A stretch of DNA of 64,000 bases from Oceanispirochaeta sp. M1 (GTDB taxonomy: Bacteria > Spirochaetota > Spirochaetia > DSM-2461), in contig NZ_QQPQ01000009.1 of the NCBI RefSeq assembly GCF_003346715.1, positions 120,746 to 184,745 on the forward strand, written 5' to 3'. The notes under the pieces are model-generated. The model was given only the letters and a program-made list of their open reading frames with translations, was not told the origin of the DNA and ran no database searches. How positions within the stretch are numbered: position 1 is the first letter of the stretch; each line of letters begins with the position of its first letter. Made by a program: the position numbers and the translations under genes. Shown here piece by piece: positions 17,083-25,169 of the stretch.

Positions 17083-18245
17083 TTACTTCTGTTCTTCCAT
17101 AGATTTTTATAATAGCCATTAAAGAGGATACAGCCATCATTTTTCTGAGAGACCATCAGCTTAGTGCAGCCCGAGCATGCGGTACAATAATTAACCTCAT
17201 CATCAGTTTTAACCTTTTCAGGAAAAGCCGGGTCGGCAAAAGACTGACGTCCCCAGCCCACACAGTCTGTATAGCCCTTACGGATATTTTCATCCGCCAT
17301 GGAGAGTGCACCCTCTTTCAGGATGGAGTAGGCAGAACCGAAAACTGTCATATCTGAAACAAAAGACTTGGCCCATCCGGCATAGCGCATCTGATGCAGA
17401 TAAAGATAGGAGGAAGCAGGAGTCGGCCTGGTGATTTCAGATGTCACTCCGGGAATTCCGGCAGAAATATTTACATAATCCATTCCAAGCTCTTCCAGCA
17501 GTTCTACGACTTTCTTCATCTCTGTAAGATCTTCAATAATCTCATCGGGACCTGCTGTACCACAGCCTCCCCGGATACCTTCGTATACTGAGATTCTGGA
17601 CCCCAGGATGAAATCCCTGGTCTTAAGACTGGAGCGAATTTCAGGTAGTGACTCTCTTAAAAAATGGGTACGGTTTTCAAAGGAGCCGCCCCATTTATCA
17701 TCCCGTACATTTCCAGGTCTAAGCATTTCACAACCGAAGTATCCATGACACATCTTGAAATCGACACCATCGGCTCCGGCTTCCTCGGCCAGAATACTGG
17801 CTTCAATAAACGCCTTTCGGATCAATTCGATTTCATCTGTTGAGAGAAGTTTCTCTCCCTCTGCAGGATTATAAAGTGCAGTTGCCTGTGAATGACTCTT
17901 TACTGCTTTACGACCCGAATGGGTAAGCTGAAATAGTAAGATTGTATCAGGTGCAATCTTCTTAAACTCTATTACAAGGGTTTTGAACCCATCAAGATTC
18001 TTCCTGTTCAGAACCATCTGGTTAACCCTTGCCAGGGATGAGGAGTCCACCGCAAGAGCCTCAACAACGACAACACCCCAGTGTCCGGCGGCCAGTTTTC
18101 TATAACGTTCTATAGCACGTTCTGAAACAACGCCCCCTGGATCACCGTCATTACCCTCCATGGCCTGTGATATAAAACGATTAATAAGAGTCCTGTTTCC
18201 AATTTTTCCCTTTGAAAATAGATTGGGATATTTATCCTGAGACAT
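17079..18245 (-). CDS. NADH:flavin oxidoreductase, Old Yellow Enzyme family
   Basis: FMN-dependent ene-reductase-like barrel of 388 residues (NLFSKGKIGNRTLINRFISQAMEGNDGD; LLFQLTHSGRK; GADGVDFKMCHGYFGCEMLRPGNVRDDKWGGSFENR). The last 40 residues carry C-x2-C-x2-C-x11-C, resembling the 4Fe-4S motif of dienoyl-CoA reductase or trimethylamine dehydrogenase, but the protein stops before the extra FAD/NAD domain of those enzymes. The next gene could supply that flavin domain as a separate chain. AGGAGG lies 6 nt before the ATG. A palindromic operator sits just downstream of its -10 box. Confidence 0.83.
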   Translation of the reverse strand: MSQDKYPNLFSKGKIGNRTLINRFISQAMEGNDGDPGGVVSERAIERYRKLAAGHWGVVVVEALAVDSSSLARVNQMVLNRKNLDGFKTLVIEFKKIAPDTILLFQLTHSGRKAVKSHSQATALYNPAEGEKLLSTDEIELIRKAFIEASILAEEAGADGVDFKMCHGYFGCEMLRPGNVRDDKWGGSFENRTHFLRESLPEIRSSLKTRDFILGSRISVYEGIRGGCGTAGPDEIIEDLTEMKKVVELLEELGMDYVNISAGIPGVTSEITRPTPASSYLYLHQMRYAGWAKSFVSDMTVFGSAYSILKEGALSMADENIRKGYTDCVGWGRQSFADPAFPEKVKTDDEVNYCTACSGCTKLMVSQKNDGCILFNGYYKNLWKNRSK

Positions 18246-18263
18246 TGCTGCCCTCCTGTTTTT

Positions 18264-18304
18264 ATTGCATGCAATATAATCTCATAGGGACAAGCTTCTG
18301 TCAA
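18264..18304 (-). promoter_or_regulatory. Promoter and LacI-type operator of the oxidoreductase operon
   Basis: On the minus strand TTGACA (18304-18299), 17 nt and GATTAT (18281-18276) form the promoter. The perfect 12-bp palindrome ATTGCATGCAAT (18264-18275) starts right after the -10 box, where a bound repressor would block transcription. A near-identical site lies at 20154 beside the LacI gene. Confidence 0.65.
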
Positions 18305-18378
18305 TATCGACCTGGAAATCTGAAGATACAGAATAAAAAAGGCTTCAAATATTGAGACTTCCATAGTATTTTAAGCAG

Positions 18379-19128
18379 ATGGAAACAGACTATTCAAAGA
18401 TTGCCTCCCGTTATGACGGCAACAAAGTACGGCAGAAAGACGTAGACCCTCAGATAGAAGAGCTGCTTAAAACAGGCAGAGATAAATTTAAGATTCTTGA
18501 TCTGGCCTGTGGGACAGGAAAATATCTGAAGGTGCAGAGTGAATTCTACAAGGATGCCCCCATAAAATGGCTGGGCGCCGACAGGTCAAAAGAGATGCTT
18601 GCGGTTTCACAAAGCAAAGGGATAAATGCAGATTTCATATGCTGCGATGCTGAAGACTCTTCCATATCTCCCGATTCCAGCCTCGACTACATCCGCAACG
18701 AATATGCCTGGCATCATTTTACAGATCATCCCGCAGTAATAAAGAATATATTTAGAATGCTAAAACCCGGCAGACTTTTTACCATGGTCAATATCTGCCC
18801 TGAATACATGAAAAACTATTGGGTATATCACTACTTTCCCGGAGCCAAAAGCATAGATGAGGATCGATTTATCAGCGCAGAGGAGCTGTTGAAATCTTTT
18901 AAAGATCAGGGATTCGAAGTAAAAATACGAGTAAAAACAATTGTCAGCGAACTCAATCTGAAGAAGGTCCTTGAAGAAGCACAAAACAGAGATATATCCC
19001 AACTGACTCTGATTGAAGATGATGAGTATGAATCGGGTATGCTGAAGATAAAAGAGGACTATAAAAATGCCGCCCTACTGGTTCATGATATGTCATTTAT
19101 AGAGTTGAAGGCTTTGAAGAAGGATTAA
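18379..19128 (+). CDS. Class I SAM-dependent methyltransferase
   Basis: Cytoplasmic methyltransferase of 249 residues. The SAM site is ILDLACGTGKYLKV, followed by an acidic strand end (WLGADRSKEMLAVSQ) and ICCDAEDSSI. The acceptor is not evident; small-molecule methyltransferases of the UbiE/Methyltransf_11 type look like this. It has no clear ribosome binding site. It stands between two divergent parts of a LacI-type regulon but on the opposite strand, so membership is uncertain. It ends 2 bp from the LacI gene, convergently. Confidence 0.82.
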   Translation: METDYSKIASRYDGNKVRQKDVDPQIEELLKTGRDKFKILDLACGTGKYLKVQSEFYKDAPIKWLGADRSKEMLAVSQSKGINADFICCDAEDSSISPDSSLDYIRNEYAWHHFTDHPAVIKNIFRMLKPGRLFTMVNICPEYMKNYWVYHYFPGAKSIDEDRFISAEELLKSFKDQGFEVKIRVKTIVSELNLKKVLEEAQNRDISQLTLIEDDEYESGMLKIKEDYKNAALLVHDMSFIELKALKKD

Positions 19129-19130
19129 GG

Positions 19131-20126
19131 CTAAACTGTCCCGCCTCTAATATATTTAATAGGCAGAATCTCCCTGAGGGGATCTGATTCTTTATCAATA
19201 ATATTCGACTTAAGCCAGCTGCCGGCCATCTGTCCCAGAACAGGGATAGAGAGCCTTACCGTATCGATCCTGCGGGGCAGCAGGTTCTGAATGGGAGAAT
19301 CATCAAATCCTGTGAGTGAAAGATCTTCGGGGATACGGATATCCCGTTCCCCGGCAGCCTGATAAAAAGAGAGTGCTGCCAGATCATTAAAGGCAAATAC
19401 CGCATTGAAGCCATTCTCAAGAACCCAGTCCACAGCACGAAGTGGAATCTGAGAGAATTCATCCACAGTCAAAACAGAGGACTCATCAAAAGCTATACCC
19501 TCTTTCTTAAACATATCTTTCAAAGCCTCGAACCTGACCCTTGAGACTTCAGGCAGCTTTCCGAAACCAAGATAGCAGGGCTTTAAGTCCTTCCCTCTGG
19601 CATAGAAAACAGAACGGGCCAGGAGTGACATACCTTCCGGAACATCATAGGCTATATAATTCTGATTCTCATCCCGACGATTCAGGAGAATAAAGGGGAT
19701 GGAGCGAGTGTCCAGTTCATCAGCAAGTTCGGTGGAAGGACTTGTAAATGCAAAAATACAGGCATCTATCTGTCCGGTTTTCTTCTTCTGTAGAAACTCC
19801 AGATTATTATCATTAACCCGGATGATGATATTCAGTTTAACCTCACCGAAACCTTCATGAATGGACTCGATAAGCTCAGAAATATTGTAAAAAAAATGGG
19901 TCAGATGGTTATCTGTTTTGGGAAGAAAAAGGTGAAGATTCAGGATAACCCGACTCATATGTTTCTTGATGGGCCGCTTCTCATATCCCAGACGCTCTGC
20001 GGTATCCATAATCTGACCTGAACGTTCATTACTTATGAGGTTGGAGTTATTGAGGACACGGGAAACCGTGCTGGGAGAGATTCCGAGCTCTTCGGCAATA
20101 TCATATACGGTTACTCTTTTACCCAG
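19131..20126 (-). CDS. LacI-family regulator of the flavoprotein/SDR genes
   Basis: Repressor-type protein of about 331 residues: helix-turn-helix VTVYDIAEELGISPSTVSRVLNNSN, then a sugar-binding-like sensor domain (LSLTGFDDSPIQNLLPRRIDTVRL). The start is unusual. The only in-frame ATG (20189) adds 21 atypical residues and would place the operator and promoter inside the gene. A CTG at 20126 gives the normal family start MGKRVTVYDIA and has a perfect AGGAGG 6 nt before it. I therefore prefer CTG. The protein probably binds TTGCAYGCAA sites at 20154 and 18264. Confidence 0.82.
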   Translation of the reverse strand: MGKRVTVYDIAEELGISPSTVSRVLNNSNLISNERSGQIMDTAERLGYEKRPIKKHMSRVILNLHLFLPKTDNHLTHFFYNISELIESIHEGFGEVKLNIIIRVNDNNLEFLQKKKTGQIDACIFAFTSPSTELADELDTRSIPFILLNRRDENQNYIAYDVPEGMSLLARSVFYARGKDLKPCYLGFGKLPEVSRVRFEALKDMFKKEGIAFDESSVLTVDEFSQIPLRAVDWVLENGFNAVFAFNDLAALSFYQAAGERDIRIPEDLSLTGFDDSPIQNLLPRRIDTVRLSIPVLGQMAGSWLKSNIIDKESDPLREILPIKYIRGGTV

Positions 20127-20145
20127 GACTCCCCTCCTACAACCC

Positions 20146-20180
20146 TTGACATTATTGCACGCAACAACTACAAAGTAAAG
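20146..20180. promoter_or_regulatory. Divergent promoters sharing one LacI-type operator
   Basis: Plus strand: TTGACA (20146-20151), 17 nt, TACAAA (20169-20174) for the SDR gene. Minus strand: TTTACT (20180-20175), 18 nt, AATAAT (20156-20151) for the LacI gene. The dyad ATTGCACGCAAC (20154-20165) lies in both spacers and matches the ATTGCATGCAAT site at 18264 in 10 of 12 positions. One repressor could silence both directions. Confidence 0.6.
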
Positions 20181-20221
20181 TATTCCCATAAGCCCTTCGG
20201 GCCAGCTGAAAGGAGAATACT

Positions 20222-21016
20222 ATGGCTTCACAGGCAAAGACAATACTGGTCACAGGTTCCAGCCGCGGCATAGGAAGGGGCATCGCCCTCAAACTGGCCG
20301 AAAAAGGCTTCGATGTGGCAGTGAACTATGCAGGAAACAGTGAAGCAGCCCAAGAAAGTCTGGAACTATGTCGGAAAGCCTCCTCCTCTGCCGGATATGC
20401 AGGCCGCTTTGAAGCCTTCCAGGGTGATATAAGCAACGCAAAGAGCAGAGAAAAACTCTTATCAGAGGTCCTCTCCCATTTCGGTGATCTTCACGGTCTG
20501 GTCAATAATGCGGGTGTGGCCCCCAAAGAGAGAAGAGACATTCTGGATATGACAGAGGAGTCCTTCGACCGCCTGATCGCTACAAACCTGAAGGGTTCAT
20601 TCCATCTCAGCCAGGCCGTCTCAAAATACTGGCTCAGCCTCCCCCTCTCTGAAAGAGGATTCCGCAGCCTGATTTTTATAACTTCTGTTTCATCTGAAAT
20701 GGTCTCCATCAACAGAGCTGAGTACTGTATAGCAAAAGCTGGACTCTCCATGGCATCCCAGCTTTTTGCCAGGAGACTGGCAGATGAGAATATCGGAGTC
20801 TATGAACTGAGACCGGGTATTATCCTGACAGATATGACAGGAGCCGTTAAAGACAAATATGATGCCCTTATCGCCGAAGGATTAGTCCCACAGAAACGCT
20901 GGGGAACACCCGAAGATCTGGGCAAAGCCGCAGCCAGCCTGATAACGGGAGACTTCCCCTATTCAACAGGTTCGGTCATACATGTGGACGGGGCTCTGCA
21001 TATTCCAGCGCTATAG
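20222..21016 (+). CDS. Short-chain dehydrogenase/reductase (3-ketoacyl-ACP reductase-like)
   Basis: NAD(P)-dependent Rossmann oxidoreductase of 264 residues with the classical SDR motifs: TGSSRGIGRG cofactor loop, VNNAG, a catalytic serine (FITSVSSEM) and Y-x3-K (EYCIAKAGL). Family annotation is often FabG, but no fatty-acid genes are present, and the shared operator with the flavoprotein and OYE genes argues for a catabolic or biotransformation role on the same compound. AAAGGAG precedes the ATG. Confidence 0.85.
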   Translation: MASQAKTILVTGSSRGIGRGIALKLAEKGFDVAVNYAGNSEAAQESLELCRKASSSAGYAGRFEAFQGDISNAKSREKLLSEVLSHFGDLHGLVNNAGVAPKERRDILDMTEESFDRLIATNLKGSFHLSQAVSKYWLSLPLSERGFRSLIFITSVSSEMVSINRAEYCIAKAGLSMASQLFARRLADENIGVYELRPGIILTDMTGAVKDKYDALIAEGLVPQKRWGTPEDLGKAAASLITGDFPYSTGSVIHVDGALHIPAL

Positions 21017-21069
21017 ATTCAAAAATAATTACAACTTTTCTTGACCATGACATTATAAAGAAGAAAGAC

Positions 21070-21110
21070 AAAAAAAACCGGCAGTATCTGATTTACAGAT
21101 TCTGCCGGCA
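21070..21110 (-). terminator. Rho-independent terminator of typA
   Basis: On the minus strand GCCGGCAG-A-ATCTG pairs with CAGAT-A-CTGCCGG around a 5-nt loop and is followed by a T run (the A run at 21070-21077). It may also slow transcripts from the convergent SDR gene. Confidence 0.85.
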
Positions 21111-21135
21111 TGATTATTCTTATTCCAAGGAACTA

Positions 21136-22968
21136 TTAGTTCTTCTTACCACTAATCTTCCGCTCTGAGGCAGAAAGGATAATCTTTCTCAGACGGATAG
21201 ACTTGGGAGTTACTTCCAGCAGCTCATCCTCACGGAGAAACTGAATACCACGTTCCAGAGTCAGGGGAATTATGGGTGTCAGTACAACCGCATCATCCTT
21301 ACCCGAGGCACGGACATTGGAAAGCTTTTTGGTCTTACTGGCATTTATATTCAGGTCATTTTCTCTGTTATGCTCACCTACAATCATACCCTCATAAATG
21401 GTATCACCAGGCTGAATAAAAAGTGTTCCTCTGGGTTCCAGATTGAACAAGGCATAGGGAACAGCCTCACCAGTTCTGTCAGCCACAAGAGCTCCCAAAG
21501 TACGATCCGGAAAGTCCCCTCTATACTCTTCATAACCGGAGATCAGGGAGTTCATAATTCCTGTACCTCTTGTATCTGTCAAAAACTCATCACGGTAACC
21601 GATAAGTGCTCTTGCAGGAACTGAAAATTCCAAACGAACACGGCCGTGCTCATGGTTTACATAGCTGACCATCCGGCCTTTCTTCTTGGAGAGTTTCTCG
21701 GTAACAACTCCTGTATAGACCTCTTCACAGTCCACATAGAGAGTTTCAATGGGCTCAAGAACCTTTCCGTCTTTATGATGGAAGAGAACTTCGGGCCGTC
21801 CGACACAAAGCTCAAAGCCTTCTCGTCTCATGGTCTCGATTAGGATAACCATCTGGAACTCACCACGTCCTTTAACAATAAATCCATCCGTATCAATAGA
21901 CTCTTCCACCTTGATGGATACATTGAGCATAGTCTCTTTTTCGAGACGCTCTCGGATTTTACTGGACTGAACAAACTTACCCTCGGTTCCCATGGTGGGA
22001 GAGGTATTGGGTGAGAAGCGCATTGAAACGGTAGGTTCATCGACTGTGATCCGTTTCAGAGCCTTGGGAGCCTCACGGGTGCAGATGGTATCTCCAATAT
22101 GAACATCGTCGATACCTGCAAGTACAATGATGTCTCCAGGACTGGCATTGTCTGTTTCTACCAGTGAGGGACCATTGTATACCTGGATTTTTGACACATT
22201 CAGAGGAACCTGCTTTGCCTCTTCTGTGATACAGACCAAGGAGTCTCTGGATTTAACATGACCATGAACGACCTTACCGATTGCCAGGCGTCCCAGGTAG
22301 TCGGAGTAAGACAGGTCTGTTACCAGCATCTGAAAGGGTTCTGCATCGTTATAAGCGGGAGGAGAAACTTCTTCAATGATGGTGTCCATCAGAACATGAA
22401 GGTTATCTGCTTCGTCTTCAAAATTTTTCTTGGCAATCCCGGAACGTCCATCGGCAAAAAGTACGGGACATTCAAGCTGATCATCGTGGGCATCCAGGTC
22501 GATCAGAAGGTCGTATACTTCACTTAAAACCTCTTTGGGACGTGCATCGGGACGGTCGATTTTATTGATAACTACAATAACTGAAAGACCTGCCTCCAAA
22601 GCCTTGGAGAGAACAAAACGAGTCTGAGGCAGGGGACCTTCTGAGGCATCTACCAGGAGAACTACACCGTCTACCATGGAGAGGGCTCTTTCCACCTCAC
22701 CTCCAAAGTCGGCATGTCCGGGGGTATCAAGGATATTTACTTTTATACCCTTCCAGTCGATGGAACAGTTCTTGGCAGCGATAGTGATTCCGCGTTCCCG
22801 TTCCAGGTCCATATTGTCCATCAGACGTTCTTCTGTTTCCTGTCCTTCACGGAAGGTACCGGACTGTTTGAACATAGAGTCCACCAGAGTTGTTTTTCCA
22901 TGGTCTACATGGGCAATGATGGCTATATTTCTAAGATTCTTGTTAAAACTATTATTTCTATGAGGCAA
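21136..22968 (-). CDS. typA: Ribosome-associated GTPase TypA/BipA
   Basis: Translational GTPase of about 610 residues, the usual family length, acting in 50S assembly and stress adaptation. G motifs are clear: AHVDHGKTT (G1), RERGITI (G2), DTPGHADF (G3), NKIDRPDA (G4). The elongation-factor-like domains and the TypA C-terminus follow (SVPARALIGYRDEFLTDTRGTGIMN). No ATG is near the start. TTG at 22968 has GGAG 7 nt upstream and gives MPHRNNSFNKNLRNIAIIAHVD; a TTG at 22995 is less likely because it lies in a predicted hairpin loop. Confidence 0.93.
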   Translation of the reverse strand: MPHRNNSFNKNLRNIAIIAHVDHGKTTLVDSMFKQSGTFREGQETEERLMDNMDLERERGITIAAKNCSIDWKGIKVNILDTPGHADFGGEVERALSMVDGVVLLVDASEGPLPQTRFVLSKALEAGLSVIVVINKIDRPDARPKEVLSEVYDLLIDLDAHDDQLECPVLFADGRSGIAKKNFEDEADNLHVLMDTIIEEVSPPAYNDAEPFQMLVTDLSYSDYLGRLAIGKVVHGHVKSRDSLVCITEEAKQVPLNVSKIQVYNGPSLVETDNASPGDIIVLAGIDDVHIGDTICTREAPKALKRITVDEPTVSMRFSPNTSPTMGTEGKFVQSSKIRERLEKETMLNVSIKVEESIDTDGFIVKGRGEFQMVILIETMRREGFELCVGRPEVLFHHKDGKVLEPIETLYVDCEEVYTGVVTEKLSKKKGRMVSYVNHEHGRVRLEFSVPARALIGYRDEFLTDTRGTGIMNSLISGYEEYRGDFPDRTLGALVADRTGEAVPYALFNLEPRGTLFIQPGDTIYEGMIVGEHNRENDLNINASKTKKLSNVRASGKDDAVVLTPIIPLTLERGIQFLREDELLEVTPKSIRLRKIILSASERKISGKKN

Positions 22969-22984
22969 TGCGTTTCTCCATTCT

Positions 22985-23035
22985 ACCAGGACCAATTTAC
23001 GATCCTGGTGTTTTATTCTTGAGGCCGAGAGGCCT
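22985..23035 (-). promoter_or_regulatory. Two hairpins in the typA leader
   Basis: ACCAGGA/TCCTGGT (22985-23009) is a perfect 7-bp stem directly before the ribosome binding site of typA; AGGCC-GAGA-GGCCT (23022-23035) is a second stem with a tetraloop. On the mRNA they could hide or expose the start region. No function is known. Confidence 0.45.
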
Positions 23036-23143
23036 TAAATCCATATCTATAAAATAATTCCAGTCACAGTACTCTATTAATATGGGAAATTCCATAGACC
23101 AAAGGACTTAGTGGCAGAATAAAATAGAACAAAAAGAATAAAC

Positions 23144-23202
23144 TTGTCATATATGAAAATAAATTTTATTCTAGAGACACATGAATGAAAATATTTTTAA
23201 TT
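23144..23202 (+). promoter_or_regulatory. murQ promoter with two putative RpiR-type sites
   Basis: TTGTCA (23144-23149), 17 nt and TATTCT (23167-23172). TGAAAATAAATTTTATT (23154-23170) covers the spacer and -10 box. TGAAAATATTTTTAATT (23186-23202) lies downstream, just before the ribosome binding site. Closely related sequences occur in the anmK / binding-protein divergent region. Confidence 0.5.
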
Positions 23203-23219
23203 AAATTCAGAGGAAAAAA

Positions 23220-24116
23220 ATGGATAATTTATCAGAACTTGTTACTGAACAGGCCAATCCCGCCTCATTGGGCATTGATACAAAGAATAGCCATGAAATA
23301 CTCGAAATAATAATCAATGAAGATAAAAAGGTACCCCTTGCCGTGGAGAAGGCTCTCCCTCAGATAAGCCCTTTAGTTGATAGAGTAGTAGAACAATTTA
23401 AGAAGGGAGGCCGCCTTTTTTACATCGGAGCAGGCACATCCGGCCGCCTGGGGGTATTAGATGCTTCAGAATGCCCGCCTACATACGGCAGCGATCCCGA
23501 AATGGTTCAGGGCATAATTGCCGGTGGACAAGAGGCACTGACAAGATCTGTGGAATGGGCTGAAGATGATGAGAATCAGGGGAAACAGACACTTCTGGAC
23601 CGTGGATTTACTGCAGATGATATACTTATAGGTATCACAGCAAGCGGTCAGGCCCCTTTTGTTATTGGAGCCATGAAGTATGCTCAATCCATCGGAGCTG
23701 CTGTTGGAGCTCTGGGATGCAATAAAGGATCTCTGATTTTTAACCATGCAGACTATCCGGTATTTATGGATGTAGGACCTGAAATAGTCACAGGTTCAAC
23801 AAGAATGAAGTCAGGAACTGCTCAAAAGCTTGTTCTGAATATGATAACAACCAGCTCCATGATTCTGATGGGCAAGGTTTATAACAACCTGATGGTGGAT
23901 TTGAAACCTGTTAATCAGAAATTGATCCTCAGAGCCAAACGGCTTATCCTAATGGCAACAGGATGCAGCCCCGAGGAAGCCGGGAAAGTATTCGAAACCT
24001 CAGGACATCACGTAAAGACAGCAATCGTCATGCAGTTACTGGGAACTGATAAGGATAATGCAGTTGCTCTTCTTGAAGAAAATGAGGGGAAGATAGGCCT
24101 GGTTTTAAAGAAATAG
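23220..24116 (+). CDS. murQ: N-acetylmuramic acid 6-phosphate etherase
   Basis: Cytoplasmic lyase of 298 residues that removes the D-lactyl ether from MurNAc-6-phosphate, giving GlcNAc-6-phosphate and D-lactate. It is nearly full-length to the family and very typical: LVTEQANPASLGIDTKNSHEIL, the SIS-domain phosphosugar site GRLFYIGAGTSGRLGVLDASECPPTYG, ITASGQAPFVIGA, and GPEIVTGSTRMKSGTAQKLVLNM. GAGGA precedes the ATG. Its product feeds NagA, encoded at 43.8 kb. The last 12 bases overlap the convergent hydrolase gene. Confidence 0.95.
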   Translation: MDNLSELVTEQANPASLGIDTKNSHEILEIIINEDKKVPLAVEKALPQISPLVDRVVEQFKKGGRLFYIGAGTSGRLGVLDASECPPTYGSDPEMVQGIIAGGQEALTRSVEWAEDDENQGKQTLLDRGFTADDILIGITASGQAPFVIGAMKYAQSIGAAVGALGCNKGSLIFNHADYPVFMDVGPEIVTGSTRMKSGTAQKLVLNMITTSSMILMGKVYNNLMVDLKPVNQKLILRAKRLILMATGCSPEEAGKVFETSGHHVKTAIVMQLLGTDKDNAVALLEENEGKIGLVLKK

Positions 24117-25169
24117 ATGGTGAAAATCCTTTCTAAACTCTTTAATATTTTCTGCTGTATTATCTCTTCCATAATGAACTCGATTTGTAAGTAGTACAAA
24201 TTTCAGATCCCGTTCCGGATCAATCCATACACTTGTTCCTGTAAACCCGGTATGACCGTATGATTTCTCTGAAAACCCCGGTCCTGTGAAAAAATCAGGA
24301 TCATAACAGCCAAAACCATAGGCTCTGGGAAGACCAGATCCAGGAGGATTCCCCCGGACAGTCATAGATACGGCATCTTCTTCTCTCAGGATTCGACTTG
24401 AATTGAGAATTCCTCCGCTACGATACAGTTCCATCAGGGAAGATACTGAATCAAGGGTACCGAAAAGCCCGGCATTACCTGAAACTCCCTGCATAGTCCA
24501 GGCATTTTCATCATGAACTTCACCTTTAATCCATCGCTTCCGCCAGGGGTCATATTCCTCTGTTACGCAGCACAGCCTGTTGTCATCACCCGGATTATAC
24601 ATGAGATCCTTCAGACCTCCAGCATCAAGGATGATACTCTTAAAAAGATTATCCAAACTGTCATTCCCGATAGATTCCGCTACCAGTCCAAGCAGAATAT
24701 AACCTGTACAGCTATAAACCATCTCCCTCCCCTGAGGCAAGGCCGGGTTTAAGGAAAAAAGATGGGATACGGCCTTTTCCCTGTCGCACAAATCACCTGA
24801 AGGAAACAGTTTGAACATTTCCGGTACAGGAGGAAGACCTGATATATGAAGAAGAATATTATGTAGAGAAAGTACAGCCTGCTTACTGTTACAGCCGGGG
24901 AGGAAATAACCAAGAGCTTCCCTGGTAGAAATTCCTTCTGATGCAAGAAGATGCAGTAGAACAGGTGCAGTAGCCAGTGCCTTACTCAGAGAAGCCAACC
25001 CGAAAATCGATTTTTCACGAAGGGGTTCAACTCCATCCAGCTCAGAGGCGAGACCACTGACTCTCCTATAAATAAGTTTACCTTTTTCTTCAACTTGTAC
25101 AGCAATTCCTGGAAAGTACTTGTTCTGCAATGCCTCATCTATCAGACGATCGGGATCAGTCATTTTCAC
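24105..25169 (-). CDS. Beta-lactamase-fold serine hydrolase (class C type) in the MurNAc locus
   Basis: Penicillin-binding-protein-like hydrolase of 354 residues with no signal peptide, so probably cytoplasmic. The S-x-x-K nucleophile motif is in FGLASLSKALAT. The usual Y-x-N is Y-S-C (VYSCTGYILLG) and the K-T-G triad is H-T-G (YGHTGFTGTSVWI), the form seen in esterases and peptidases of this superfamily. It overlaps anmK as GTGA (start GTG 25169; ATG 25163 is an alternative). Its place suggests cleavage of a muropeptide or an ester or lactoyl derivative of MurNAc. It is not expected to be an antibiotic resistance enzyme. Confidence 0.83.
   Translation of the reverse strand: MKMTDPDRLIDEALQNKYFPGIAVQVEEKGKLIYRRVSGLASELDGVEPLREKSIFGLASLSKALATAPVLLHLLASEGISTREALGYFLPGCNSKQAVLSLHNILLHISGLPPVPEMFKLFPSGDLCDREKAVSHLFSLNPALPQGREMVYSCTGYILLGLVAESIGNDSLDNLFKSIILDAGGLKDLMYNPGDDNRLCCVTEEYDPWRKRWIKGEVHDENAWTMQGVSGNAGLFGTLDSVSSLMELYRSGGILNSSRILREEDAVSMTVRGNPPGSGLPRAYGFGCYDPDFFTGPGFSEKSYGHTGFTGTSVWIDPERDLKFVLLTNRVHYGRDNTAENIKEFRKDFHHLFL

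Noticed and set aside
24105..25169. Antibiotic-inactivating beta-lactamase
   Set aside because: There is no export signal, motifs two and three are changed, and the gene belongs to the anmK operon.
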